64,000 bases of DNA from contig NZ_OLMK01000103.1 in the NCBI RefSeq assembly GCF_900290235.1, forward strand, positions 19,684 through 83,683, read 5' to 3'. Under the pieces are notes generated by a model that saw only the letters and a program-made list of their open reading frames with translations, was not told the DNA's origin and did no database searches. Below, piece by piece: positions 26,405-35,186 of this stretch. Position 1 is the stretch's first letter. Every line of letters begins with the position of its first letter. This stretch comes from Streptomyces sp. MA5143a (GTDB lineage: Bacteria; Actinomycetota; Actinomycetes; Streptomycetales; Streptomycetaceae). A program made the position numbers and the translations under genes.

Positions 26405-26498
26405 CCTCTGCCCACCTCCGCCCGCGGACCGGAGCAGTCGGCATCAACGACTCGATCCTGTCCCACATCGCATCGATGATCACTAATCGGACAGACAC
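26405..26498 (-). mobile_element. IS5-family transposase N-terminal remnant
   Basis: The minus strand from GTG 26498 reads SVRLVIIDAMWDRIESLMPT and APVRGRRWAEA, the usual start of a group of actinomycete IS5 transposases. Similarity stops at about 26405, so only some 31 codons survive. It forms the junction that truncates the gene starting at 26391. Confidence 0.7.
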
Positions 26499-26536
26499 GT
26501 CCGATCAACTCACCAACCCTCAAAGAGACACGCGCT

Positions 26537-26760
26537 GGTTCTAGAACTGGCGGGTGTTATCGACAGGTGGGTCTCCCGTCCCTATGAGGCCCGCACGACT
26601 GAACGAGATCTCGCAAGACGCGCCCGCCATCGGCTCGCAGTGCTGCGCCACGCGAAAGAGGTGAGCGGCAACATCGCTGCCACGTGTCGCTACTACGGCA
26701 TCAGCCGCCAGTGCTTCTACACCTGGCGCCGACGCTACGAACCAGTCGTCCGGCACAGGG
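26537..26760 (+). mobile_element. IS481-like/integrase-core transposase N-terminal remnant
   Basis: The plus strand reads VLELAGVIDRWVSRPYEART, then HRLAVLRHAKEVSGNIAATC and RYYGISRQCFYTWRRRYE. This is the helix-turn-helix start of rve-type transposases. Similarity stops after RRRYE. The catalytic domain is absent, so the element is dead. It lies between IS5 fragments. Confidence 0.65.
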
Positions 26761-26874
26761 TTCAGCCGCCCAGCCCGGCCTCGAAGAGCGCGAGCGCGCC
26801 GACCCCCACGCGATGTCCCGTAAGTGATCTCCGCTGAGGCGGTGACGCAGATGCCCGTCGGGCGGCTTGTTCGA

Positions 26875-27645
26875 TCAGCCCACCAGGGCGAGGTTGTGCA
26901 GGCGTGCGATGCCGAGCATCGCGTGGTGCACGCCGTCACCCTTGAGGCGGCAGTCGCGCATGACCTTCCACCCCTTCATGCGGGCGAAGACGTGCTCGAT
27001 TCGGGCTCTGACCTGCTTGTGGGAGCGGTTGTGTGCCGGCTTCCAGTCGGGGAGTTCGGCCTGGCCTTTCGCGCGTCGGTGCGGCATCACCAGGCCGGTG
27101 CCCGGGTAACCGCCGTCCGCGATGGTCATCGTCTTGCCGACGGCGTCCTTCGCGCCGGATTCCGCCCACGCCCTGCAGTCGTTGCGGTTGCCCGGCAGGG
27201 GCCGGCCGACCACGACGACGAGGCGGGTGTCGGCGTCGATGACGGCCTGGTGGTTGGTCGAGTAGCGGTAGTTCTTCGACTGCTCGGCTACCGAGTGGTC
27301 ACGCGTGGGCACCAGAGTGCCGTCGACAACGAGCACAGCGTCCTTGCGGAACTGCTTCTGCTGTCGGAGCGCCAGCAACGGTCCGATGTGGTCAATGATC
27401 CGGTCAGCGGCCGACTTGGAGATCCCGAACAGCAGAGCAAGCTGTCACATCGTCAAGCTCGTTCGCCAATAAGCCGTCATCAACAGGACGCGATCCTCCA
27501 GCGGCAGGCTCCAGGGCCGGCCGCGTTGCTGATCCAAGGCTTGCTCGCGTCGCACCGAGGCAACCAACTTGTCGAAGCAGCGCAAGCTCAGTCCGGTGAA
27601 CGGCTCTATCCGGGACGGCACCGATGCCGTGATCACACCAGCCAC
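26875..27645 (-). mobile_element. IS5-family transposase with one internal stop codon
   Basis: The full-length frame (256 sense codons) starts MAGVITASVPSRIEPFTGLS and includes RGRPWSLPLEDRVLLMTAYW. After a TGA at 27447-27445 it continues in the same frame with QLALLFGISKSAADRIIDHI, VLVVDGTLVPTRDHSVAEQS, VVVGRPLPGNRNDCRAW and EHVFARMKGWKVMRDCRLKG. The first aspartate (VVDGT), the second (GNRND) and the final glutamate region are present. In relatives the stop position is usually arginine, so CGA to TGA is the simplest change. Everything else looks intact. Confidence 0.8.
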
Positions 27646-27720
27646 CTCGTAATCGTTTCACTCGGCGAGAGGCAACACCGCCCCACGCCTTCTCGGTCCG
27701 AGCTGGCCCAGAATGCCGCC

Positions 27721-28203
27721 ATGACCGACGAAGAGCACACCAAGCCCGCCGCACGCTCCTTCCTGTCATGTGCCACCGAGGTGGCACGGCTGATGGACCT
27801 CGGGGATGCAGCCGACGTGCCGGAAGCCCGCCGCGCGCGGCACCTGGCCCATGCGGTGCGCGAGCCGTTGCTCGAACGCGCCCACCTGCCCGAGGAGTTC
27901 TTCGCCCCCCTGCTGGCGGCAGCCGTCTACGACCCGGACCCCAGCTTCTGCCGCTGGTTCGTCGAACCCGCGGTCTACGTTTTCGGGCGCCGCCGGGTCA
28001 TGACCGCCCTGCTCGGCTATTTGCGGACCGGCACGGACGCGGAGCAAGCAGGCGCCAAGCGAGCCTGGTACTGCGCCCACGTGCCGCTCCGCGCAGACCG
28101 GTCTCCTGCCTACGCACCTGGCGGAAGCCGCGATCCCGCCCTGGACGAGTCCCGCGATGTGAGGGACCAGTGGCGAGAAGCCCTTCAGGGATCAGTTATG
28201 TAA
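27721..28203 (+). CDS. Hypothetical protein, C-terminus truncated
   Basis: ATG 27721 opens a 160-residue frame: TDEEHTKPAARSFLSCATEV, REPLLERAHLPEEFFAPLLA, SFCRWFVEPAVYVFGRRRVM and YAPGGSRDPALDESRDVRDQ. Composition and helix pattern suggest a HEAT-like helical protein. The end, WREALQGSVM, occurs where an IS5 fragment begins, so the C-terminus is probably replaced by element sequence. No function is recognised. The start lies just past the right end of the IS5 copy. Confidence 0.5.
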   Translation: MTDEEHTKPAARSFLSCATEVARLMDLGDAADVPEARRARHLAHAVREPLLERAHLPEEFFAPLLAAAVYDPDPSFCRWFVEPAVYVFGRRRVMTALLGYLRTGTDAEQAGAKRAWYCAHVPLRADRSPAYAPGGSRDPALDESRDVRDQWREALQGSVM

Positions 28204-28268
28204 GACGGTGCCGCCGCCCTGGGGTTGTAGCTCACCCTGCCCACTTTCGGGACAACCCCTAACAGGGC

Positions 28269-28523
28269 GTGACTGTCCTGGGCGACGGCGCCTACCTCAA
28301 CTGCGGAATGGTCGTGCCGCACCGCAAACGCCCGCACCGGCCCCTGCTGCCGGGCGAGGAGGGCGACAACGCCGCTCACCGCAAGGTGCGTGCACGGGTG
28401 GAGCATGTGATCGGCCGGATGAAGAACTACAAGATCCTCCGCGACTGCCGGCAGCGCGGCGACGGCCTCCACCACGCGGTCCAGGCCGTCGCCCACATGC
28501 ACAACCTCGCGCTCGCATCATGA
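28269..28523 (+). mobile_element. IS5-family transposase C-terminal remnant
   Basis: The frame reads TVLGDGAYLNCGMVVPHRKR, then AAHRKVRARVEHVIGRMKNY, KILRDCRQRGDGLHHAVQAV and AHMHNLALAS. This is the last third of an IS5 transposase with the catalytic glutamate in RARVEHV. There is no upstream part. It is a different copy from the one at 26.9-27.6 kb and interrupts the hypothetical gene at 27721. Confidence 0.75.
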
Positions 28524-28679
28524 CCAGAAGTCCGCGATCACGGGCCCTGACCTGCCCGAACACGGCCTTGTGCAACACCCTTTGGCCGCTGCTGTCATGA
28601 GTTCTCGTACTCATGCCCTGACGCCTGACGTAGGTCAGACTGTCGGTGTCATGACAGACGAGCAAGAAAGGCAGGCGCG

Positions 28680-29090
28680 ATGAGCGCACGGAAGATCATT
28701 GCGACGGCGATGCTGACAGCCCTCGGGATGGCGGGCCTCGCGACCACGCCGGCAGCGGCTGCCGATGGCCTCCTTCCTCACCCTGGACCGGAAGGGCTGG
28801 TGTGGGTGGAAGAGATGACCGGAGACGGCGGAGTCGCATCCGGCGGGGCCTGGGAGAAAGCACCGACCGTCCTCACCGTGGCATGCGAAGGCGGAGGCAG
28901 TGTCGCAGTGAAGATGGAATCACAGCAGAGACAAGTGGCCGACTTCACCGTGGACTGCCCCACCGGCACCGCAGGAGTCGGCTCGGTGACGATGGACGCG
29001 GGCGTCGTACAGTCAGGATCCTTCACCATACGAGTCGACGCCTCGGACGAACACATTCGCTGGTCCCTGACAGTGACTCAGCCCGAGTAA
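28680..29090 (+). CDS. Small secreted hypothetical protein
   Basis: The product is 136 residues. It has a clear signal peptide: MSARKIIATAMLTALGMAG then LATTPAAAADG, cleaved around residue 28. The mature part has short strands and two cysteines (LTVACEGGGSVAVKMES and FTVDCPTGTAG), suggesting a small disulfide-stabilised beta sandwich, and ends IRWSLTVTQPE. GGCAGG precedes ATG 28680. No family is recognised. It stands alone between transposase fragments but looks intact, with normal codon use. Confidence 0.6.
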   Translation: MSARKIIATAMLTALGMAGLATTPAAAADGLLPHPGPEGLVWVEEMTGDGGVASGGAWEKAPTVLTVACEGGGSVAVKMESQQRQVADFTVDCPTGTAGVGSVTMDAGVVQSGSFTIRVDASDEHIRWSLTVTQPE

Positions 29091-29299
29091 GAGGCAGCCA
29101 GTTCCTTTGCCGTGCCCTCCCTCGCGAAGAGCGCCCCTCACTTTGGTGGCTAGCTGGGCCCGCGGCAGCGGGCTCAGCGTAGCTAGCCACCGTTGCTCTA
29201 CGGTGTGGCGAACCAGTCATTGCCCCAGGCCAGAGCCCGTCTGGGAGGTCTCGAACGCGTGTGGGAACTGGGCTCAGTTTCGTTACTGACGTTGTTGCC

Positions 29300-29700
29300 G
29301 TGATGTCGTCAAGGTGAGTCCGGTTTCGGCGAGGCATCCGCTGACGAGGTTGCTGTGGTACTGGATCTGACGGGAACCGTGTCGGAGCGTTCCGATGAGG
29401 TGGTCTGGGTCGTTGACGGCGGTGTTGACCTCTGGCTGCTGCGTCGCAGCAGGGGCCAGATGCCCTCGCCGGGGTTGAGGTCCGGTGCGTAGGCAGGCAA
29501 GAAGTAGCAGGTGATCCAGTCGTGGGTGTCGATGAAGTCCCGCAGCCGGCGGTCCTCGTGAACGTTGAGGTTGTCCCACACGAGCACAATGGGTGCGGTG
29601 CGCCGAGCTGCTGCCGGTGTGCGGCGATGAGCAGGTCGCGGCGGTGACACCGAGCAGGACTGCGCTGACGAGGGCTGAACCGCTCTGGGTCTGATGGCGG
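29300..29700 (-). mobile_element. IS630-family transposase C-terminal remnant
   Basis: Minus-strand pieces read RRDLLIAAHRQQLGAP, then after a shift IVLVWDNLNVHEDRRLRDFI and CYFLPAYAPDLNPGEGIWPL, with the second aspartate and the glutamate of the DDE_3 domain. The frame then shifts again. The N-terminal half is missing. It truncates the GNAT gene at its upstream side. Confidence 0.75.
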
Positions 29701-29733
29701 CTCGATTCCCTGAGAGGATCGAGTCATGGCACA

Positions 29734-29994
29734 TCCGTCCGTCTCTACGAGGTCCTGGTGGTAGCAACTGTCTTCCATCCAGAACGTCGGGTGGAACAGA
29801 TAGTGCGCGATGCCGACCAGCTCCCCTTGCGACCAGGCGCCAATGCCGTGGAACTCGGTGTCGCCCCGTAGCCGCTGCCACGTCTGCTCGTAGCCCTCGT
29901 CGAGCACCATGGTGCGGTAGAACGCCTTGTACCCGCGCGCCAGCGCTTCCCAGGCGGCGCGATCTTCCTCGCACAGCGAACCAATGGTGATCAC
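29734..29994 (-). pseudogene. GNAT-family acetyltransferase, truncated by IS630
   Basis: ATG 29994 begins ITIGSLCEEDRAAWEALARG, followed by GYKAFYRTMVLDEGYEQTW and LVGIAHYLFHPTFWMEDSCY. This is the first half of a GNAT N-acetyltransferase. The acetyl-CoA-binding loop is missing because the sequence passes into the IS630 fragment after about 82 codons. It lies 25 bases behind the HAD phosphatase gene on the same strand, so the two formed an operon. Confidence 0.7.
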
Positions 29995-30019
29995 GACAGC
30001 CCACCCTCACTCGCGAGCC

Positions 30020-30721
30020 TCAACTGATCTGCCGATCTGCGGGACACTCTCCCGGAGCCGCCTTGGCGGGCCGTGCCGTCGCCGTACGCCTGCGAGGCGC
30101 CACCAGCAGGCTGAGCACGTCGTACGGACGCGCCGCGACCGGGTGGGCCCCGGTACGGACACCGGCGCGTGCACCCCACCCTGCGTGCACTCCCAGCGAT
30201 CCCGCGGCGTTGGCACAGTCGAGGTCCACTTCAGCGTCACCGACATAGGCAGTTGCCTCGGCCGGGACCCCGAGCTGCCGCAGCACCAGCAACAACCCGT
30301 CCGGCGCCGGCTTGGGGTTGTCGACTTCGTCGCCCGCAACGACCACGTCGAATCGCGCGGCGATTCCGGCGGCTGCGAGCATGCTCGCAGCCACTCGCCG
30401 GGTGGCCGCCGTGAATACGCCCAGCCGCATGCCCGCATCGGCGACTTCGTCGAGCAGGGCCGGAATGCCGGGGAACGGCCGCAGCTCGGCTACGGCCGGA
30501 TCCAGGTAAGCGTGGAAGCGCTCGACCTCGGCGGGGCCGCAGGTGCGGCCGAGGAAGTGGGCGAGAACCCGCTCTGTGTGGCCGACATGCCAGCCGGCGA
30601 CCACCTCATCCGGCGAGACCGGCGGGCCGCCGAGCGAGCGAATCGTATCGGCGTATGCGCGGGACACCGTGGGGACGCTATCCAGTAGCGTCCCATCCAT
30701 GTCGAACACAACTGCATGCAT
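30020..30721 (-). CDS. HAD-superfamily hydrolase (phosphoglycolate phosphatase-like)
   Basis: This is a 233-residue cytoplasmic phosphatase. Motif I is VVFDMDGTLLDSVP at residues 4-17, with both aspartates. The cap region follows (VVAGWHVGHTERVLAHFLGR), then motif II in LGVFTAATRR, the lysine in NPKPAPDGLLL and motif III/IV YVGDAEVDLDCANAAG. This is HAD subfamily IA, with small phosphorylated metabolites as usual substrates. The extended C-terminus is Arg/Ala rich. It is followed by the truncated acetyltransferase gene. Confidence 0.85.
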   Translation of the reverse strand: MHAVVFDMDGTLLDSVPTVSRAYADTIRSLGGPPVSPDEVVAGWHVGHTERVLAHFLGRTCGPAEVERFHAYLDPAVAELRPFPGIPALLDEVADAGMRLGVFTAATRRVAASMLAAAGIAARFDVVVAGDEVDNPKPAPDGLLLVLRQLGVPAEATAYVGDAEVDLDCANAAGSLGVHAGWGARAGVRTGAHPVAARPYDVLSLLVAPRRRTATARPAKAAPGECPADRQIS

Positions 30722-30999
30722 GACTCACGATCCTGCCTACGTCGTAGCGTGCCACGCCAGGGCCACTTGCTAAACACTGGCTACCTGTAGCGAGCTCGAC
30801 ATCGCGGCAGGCCAGCACGCCCGGACCTCAGTTTCCCCCGGAGGTCGTTACTCCACCGCCGACACCTCGGCGCCACTGCCACCCGGACCTGCCCCATCGA
30901 TGGCCTCGTTGGACAATGATCAGCTTGAACGTAGCGGGCCCCAGTGCCTCATGTACCAGTAGATAGTCAAGACCTGTGGATCAAGTCCCTGAGAGTTTG

Positions 31000-31731
31000 T
31001 CAGGCATGCGTGGGTGATAGGTGGTCGGGAAGGTCGGTGAGCCGTTCGATGCGGAGGACCGTCTCGTCTGCCGTCGGCGATGGGCCACCGGTGACGAAGT
31101 CGATGCCGCGGTCCAGCCAGATGCCAGTCAGCCCGGCCAGGGCGGCTGCGTTGACGTCACTGCTCAGCATGTCGCCCACGTTGACGGCCTGCGCGGGGTC
31201 CGTCTGCATCCGCCGGCAGGCGGCGGCGTAGGCGGCGGGCTTGGCCGCTCCGAGCTCGGTCGGGGTCAGAACGGCTTCGAAGTATTCCAGGAGGCCGAAG
31301 CGGGCGAGTTTGGCGCGCTGCTGATCGGGGTCTCCGTTGGTGAGAACGGCCAGACGCGGTCCTCGGGGAAGCCGTTTCATGCTCTCCAGGCAGGGCTGGA
31401 CATCGGGATAGCATCGCCAGGACTTCTCGAACACGGTGAGGTAGCGCTCGGCGATCCAGGCGTCCAGAAGACCGGGATTTTCAGGAACCGGCTCGCCGAG
31501 CATCGGCAGGAAGGAACGGAGCCTGCGTCGGTGGTGCTCGGCGAAGGAGCACTGACCGGCCAGGTACTCCCGCATGTGTCGCGCCTCCAGCGTCCACCAC
31601 AACGTCACCAGCTCCTCTGGTGGAGCCGTCGCGTTCGGCGCGGCCTGGACGATCTGGCCAATCGTTTCCAAGACCGCGCTTCTGTGATCGACCAGGGTGC
31701 CGTCCAGATCAAAGAAAACCACATCCGCCAT
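31000..31731 (-). CDS. HAD-superfamily hydrolase (subfamily IA)
   Basis: The product is 243 residues. Motif I is VVFFDLDGTLVDHRSA, the helical cap includes LVTLWWTLEARHMREYLAGQ, motif II is RLAVLTNGDPDQQ, the lysine is in LGAAKPAAYAAAC, and the last motif is AVNVGDMLSSDVNAAALAG. It is likely a phosphatase of the pyrimidine nucleotidase/haloacid dehalogenase type; the substrate is unknown. Although it lies near another HAD gene on the same strand, the 278-base gap and low similarity argue against recent duplication. The gap 30722-30999 holds nothing else I can support. Confidence 0.85.
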   Translation of the reverse strand: MADVVFFDLDGTLVDHRSAVLETIGQIVQAAPNATAPPEELVTLWWTLEARHMREYLAGQCSFAEHHRRRLRSFLPMLGEPVPENPGLLDAWIAERYLTVFEKSWRCYPDVQPCLESMKRLPRGPRLAVLTNGDPDQQRAKLARFGLLEYFEAVLTPTELGAAKPAAYAAACRRMQTDPAQAVNVGDMLSSDVNAAALAGLTGIWLDRGIDFVTGGPSPTADETVLRIERLTDLPDHLSPTHA

Positions 31732-31778
31732 GGGAGGATCATCTCGCGGTGAAATCCGTGACTCGGCCTCGGGTCACT

Positions 31779-31875
31779 AGGCGGCCGCTGCCTGTTCGTC
31801 GGGGTGCTCGACCAGTTGGCCGTTTTCGAAGCGGGCGCCGGATCGAAACGAGTGCGACCAGGTGGGGTGCGGTGA
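31779..31875 (-). mobile_element. Possible transposase tail fragment
   Basis: Minus-strand pieces AVTAPHLVALV and GARFENGQLVEHPDEQAAAA, ending in TAG, resemble the tail of a mobile-element protein found repeatedly in Streptomyces, but I cannot name the family. A one-base shift separates the pieces. Next to it, 31880-31990 reads GYDLCSQGPASGPELVAALA on the same strand and may be another gene end. Confidence 0.3.
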
Positions 31876-32034
31876 CCGCCCGTCAGCCGGCCTGGGCGGC
31901 GTCGGCGAGCTTGAACACCATCGCGAGAGCAGCTACGAGCTCAGGACCTGATGCGGGCCCCTGACTACAGAGGTCGTAGCCCTCCTTGGTCTCAGCGACG
32001 GCCGCCGGCTGAGCAGCGAGAGACCATCCGGCCC

Positions 32035-32463
32035 TCAGTTCTCCATGAATCGCCGGCGCCAATACCCGCAAGCACTGAAGGGGGTTGCCAGCATGAGGTG
32101 AGGGCTGAGGGATACGGCCCGGCGGTCGAACTCAGCGTCCAACCTGGCAACGAGCCTGCCGAGGTCTGCCCGAGCACGACGGGGCAGCCACAGCAGCACG
32201 TCCTCCAGACGGTCTCGTGCCACCAAAGGGTCACAGCAGTCACAGCCGATCAACGGATCCGGCAGAACGCGCCCTGGCTGCCCCACATACGATCGGCACT
32301 CGGCCAGGGCAGCGGCCACAGCCCCAGGCCACAGGCGGTCTTCTTCCAACTTACGGATCGCTACGCGAGTCGCCGCGGAAACACCGCGGATCCGGCGAAC
32401 CGGGACATTTCTTCTGGGCCGCCAACGCTCCGCGCGTAGCCCTCTTGGACGCCTACGCGGCAT
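32035..32463 (-). CDS. Hypothetical protein
   Basis: This is a 142-residue basic protein. ATG 32463 follows GAAAGG; ATG 32490 is an alternative start. It begins PRRRPRGLRAERWRPRRNV and continues ATRVAIRKLEEDRLWPGAVA, RVLPDPLIGCDCCDPLVARD and RLEDVLLWLPRRARADLGRL, ending YWRRRFMEN. The CDCCD cluster could bind a metal or be structural. I do not recognise a family beyond a general resemblance to Streptomyces hypothetical proteins. Confidence 0.5.
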   Translation of the reverse strand: MPRRRPRGLRAERWRPRRNVPVRRIRGVSAATRVAIRKLEEDRLWPGAVAAALAECRSYVGQPGRVLPDPLIGCDCCDPLVARDRLEDVLLWLPRRARADLGRLVARLDAEFDRRAVSLSPHLMLATPFSACGYWRRRFMEN

Positions 32464-32630
32464 CGGCCTTTCGGATCGACATGCCGTCATCTTGCCACGG
32501 CCCGTACTGCCCCGCACGCGATCACTGCGAGCCCACGCCGCTTCACCGCTCTTACTTCTCACCGATATCTCTGCGCTCTCCGGACCACGAGTGATGCCGG
32601 AACCCATCAATGTGTGCTCTCGCTTGGAAC

Positions 32631-33497
32631 CTACGCAGCCAGCACCGCACGGAATGCCCGCTCGCCGATACCGTGCATCAGTGGGTTGTCCGCCGAGTGC
32701 GACAGGAAGACCAAGGACAGGGCAAGCGCCCACCCGCGGGCCCGTTCCCAAGTCGCGTCGTCCGCGCGGCCGTACGCCTGTCGTAGAACGGCGCGCTGCT
32801 CCGCGGTGAACAACATCCAGGCCACAGACAGGTCGGTGGCAGGATCGCCGGAGGTGATGTCACCGAAGTCGATCACGGCGCTGATCCGGCCGCGGTCGAC
32901 CAGGATGTTGGCCGGGTGCAGGTCTCCGTGCAGCCATACCGGCGGCCCGTCCCAGACGGGCGCCGCGACGGCTTTCTGCCAGATCTGCAGTGCGATTGCT
33001 CGATCGTCCGGGGCGACATGTGCCAGTCCGGTCAGGACGCCCTCGGCGCGTCCGGCCAGCGGAATTCCGCGAGCCGCGTTGACCGGCGCCTCCGAAGCGG
33101 CCGGGGCGTGCAGCGCATCCAGAAATCCGCCGATCGTCGCCGCGGCCGAACAGGGGTCGTCGGGCTCCGACCGCGCCGCGATCCGGCCCGCGAAAAACGG
33201 CACGACGCTCCAGGACCACGGGTATCGAGCTGTCGGCTGCCCGACACGCACCGGCGCCGGCACAGGCAACGGCAGACGGTCGGCCAACTCCGGCAACCAC
33301 CGCTGCTCGTGCGCGAGGAGCTCGGCGGCCAGGGCACGCCGCGGCAACCGGACGAGTAACTCCTCGCCAAGCCGACACACAAGGTTGTCCCAGCCGTTCG
33401 CCAGCATCTCGACCGGCAGATCCGCCAAGTCGGGGTGCTGTTCGTCGAGTAGACGGCGCACCAAGTCGACAGGAACTGAAACCTCCGCGGAAGGCAT
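32631..33497 (-). CDS. Aminoglycoside phosphotransferase (APH) family protein
   Basis: This is a 288-residue kinase-fold protein. The N-lobe contains GWDNLVCRLGEELLVRLPRR. The catalytic loop WLHGDLHPANILVDRGRI has the aspartate and asparagine of the APH signature, and VIDFGDITSGDPATDLSVAW contains the metal-binding DFGD. Members phosphorylate aminoglycosides, macrolides or other small hydroxylated molecules. Resistance is possible but not shown, since most family members in Streptomyces have unknown substrates. I took ATG 33497; GTG 33509 is an alternative. It looks intact. Confidence 0.8.
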   Translation of the reverse strand: MPSAEVSVPVDLVRRLLDEQHPDLADLPVEMLANGWDNLVCRLGEELLVRLPRRALAAELLAHEQRWLPELADRLPLPVPAPVRVGQPTARYPWSWSVVPFFAGRIAARSEPDDPCSAAATIGGFLDALHAPAASEAPVNAARGIPLAGRAEGVLTGLAHVAPDDRAIALQIWQKAVAAPVWDGPPVWLHGDLHPANILVDRGRISAVIDFGDITSGDPATDLSVAWMLFTAEQRAVLRQAYGRADDATWERARGWALALSLVFLSHSADNPLMHGIGERAFRAVLAA

Positions 33498-33671
33498 TCG
33501 GTGAGCTGTCACAGCGAGAACTCTACGGCGGTGGCCCGGCGCTCCTGGAGGCATGATCCGCCGGGCGGGCTCGAGTGACGGCCGGAGAAACCCCCTCATG
33601 CCATGAGCAGCCCAGGAACAGGTACTTACCGGCACCCCTACTCCCCGAAGGCTGACGCCGACTCCCCTGCC

Positions 33672-34100
33672 TCAGCCGGTGTTTGTGGGCAGCAGGAGGT
33701 GGGCAATCCGGCCGGGATCGTCGGACATGGGTGATTGCCCGCTGCCGCGCAGCCGGACACGCGGGCTGCGGGCAGGAGTAGGGCTGCGTGGTGGGCCTGG
33801 TGCCGGGCTGTCAGAAGGTCTCGGGCATCCCAGGCGACGGTGACCGGGGCGTTGGGGGTGAAGCCGGTGCGCCGGTAGGTGCGGGCTGCCCGGCGTGTGG
33901 TTTCGAAGCCGGGTGAGCGGACGAGGTTGCGCAGGGCACCGTTGGCCGCCTCTGCCGTCATCTGCCAGGGACGGGCGGCGAGTTGCCAGAGGGCGAGTGT
34001 TCGACCGATCGGGCTTCTGGTCAGGTGTGCCGTGCGGGGACCGAGGGTCTGCACCATGGTGCGCGCGACGCGGAGCGAGCCGAGGGCGTGGCGGCGCTGG
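33672..34100 (-). pseudogene. Alpha/beta hydrolase C-terminal remnant
   Basis: The minus strand reads RVARTMVQTLGPRTAHLTRS, LALWQLAARPWQMTAEAANG and TPNAPVTVAWDARDLLTARH. After a shift near 33785 it continues RVRLRGSGQSPMSDDPGRIA then HLLL. This is the cap and C-terminal part of an alpha/beta hydrolase with the acid (WDARD) and histidine (H replaced by Q in GSGQSPM) positions recognisable. The nucleophile half is missing and one frameshift is present. Confidence 0.55.
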
Positions 34101-34139
34101 GGCGGTCCACTCCGTCGCAGGCCAGCGCACCCCAGCATG

Positions 34140-34416
34140 AACCTACGCGCGACCCATCGACACGGTGCACCTCTCCGGCCTCGTACGTGAACTCGACGTC
34201 CCGCACCGCGACCGTCTCGCCCTGCGCATCCACGGCGATCGCCGCCCTCGCCCGGGAGCACAGGTCCGCCGCGGCGCCATCCAGCCCGGAGGAGCCTCGG
34301 GTCACCTGCGCCTGGCAGCCGGCCACATCGCCCCGGGCGCCGGCTCGGCTCACGCTGCGGCTCCTGACCATGCAGAGCACTCCTGGACGGCTGCCGCCGC
34401 TGACCGTCGTGCGCAC
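34140..34416 (-). pseudogene. Hypothetical gene fragment
   Basis: The minus-strand frame contains CQAQVTRGSSGLDGAAADLC, SRARAAIAVDAQGETVAVRD and VEFTYEAGEVHRVDGSRV. It has normal codon bias but no clear start, and it ends in shifted sequence next to the hydrolase remnant. The family is not recognised. Confidence 0.3.
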
Positions 34417-34594
34417 ACCTGGTCACCGGGGCAGGATGGAGAAAAGGGCCAGCTCCGCTCGATCGCGGTGCCGGGGGGAGGCGCGATGCTCCGGACGCGG
34501 CTGTGCGACGTATGCACATCTTGTCGGACGCGAACGGACTGCCTGCCCCTCCTTGTCGGCGTCTCGCGGCCGGTACTTCAAGCCCCAGCGCCTA

Positions 34595-34857
34595 CACGGG
34601 ACAAGGCTTACGACCGTGCCGATCTGCGGAAATGGTTACGCGGCAAGCGCATCGGAGTGCGGATCGCGCGCAGGGGCATCGAGTCCAGCGAGCGATTAGG
34701 GCGCCGCCGCTGGGTCATCGAGCGAGCCATGTCGTGGCTGTCCGGCTACCGCAGACTCAGCCCCCGCTACGAATGCAATTCGCGCAACTACCTGGCCCTT
34801 CTCGGCCTGGCCGCCACCCCCTGCTGCTACAAGCGCCTCGTCCGCCTCACCACGTAG
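34595..34857 (+). mobile_element. IS5-family transposase C-terminal remnant
   Basis: The plus strand reads DKAYDRADLRKWLRGKRIGV, RIARRGIESSERLGRRRWVI and ERAMSWLSGYRRLSPRYECN, stopping at 34857. The last catalytic glutamate (VIERAMSWL) is present and the first two acidic residues are missing. It is of the IS427-like subgroup. Confidence 0.75.
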
Positions 34858-35186
34858 GACCTGTGTCTGAACCCCTTTTTGCAGGTCACAGCACTCTGCG
34901 GTGGGGTGGGCCAGCCGCTTGCCGTTCGTATGCCCGTCCATCGATGTCGAGCCGAACGGCGGGCGGCTTCTCGATCGCGGCCGTCGGCGTGTGGCTGCGG
35001 GCGAGCATTCCCGATAAAACGACCCCAATCCGCCAATCTGGTAGAAATATAGTCAGAAATGTCGAATCCGGCGTTCGATATGCCTGCGAGGTCCGTGGCG
35101 CACTCCGCAGTGCGGTGGCCCCCCCACTTGTCGGCGTTATGGGGGTCGCGGACGGATCACATGGGCGCCAGGAGGAAGATTTCTTG
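34858..35186. promoter_or_regulatory. Upstream region of the hybrid kinase gene
   Basis: This interval has no gene. It contains an AT-richer patch near 35015-35060, unusual for the window, which is a likely promoter location. GGAGGAAG at 35171-35178 is the ribosome-binding site for ATG 35187. Confidence 0.4.

Noticed and set aside
32035..32751. Longer start (238 residues) for the hypothetical protein
   Set aside because: The first 87 residues look like non-coding translation and have no suitable ribosome-binding site; ATG 32463 with GAAAGG fits better.
32631..33504. Plus-strand frame opposite the phosphotransferase gene
   Set aside because: Low-complexity Ser/Arg text. The minus strand has the HGDLHPAN and DFGD motifs of the APH family.
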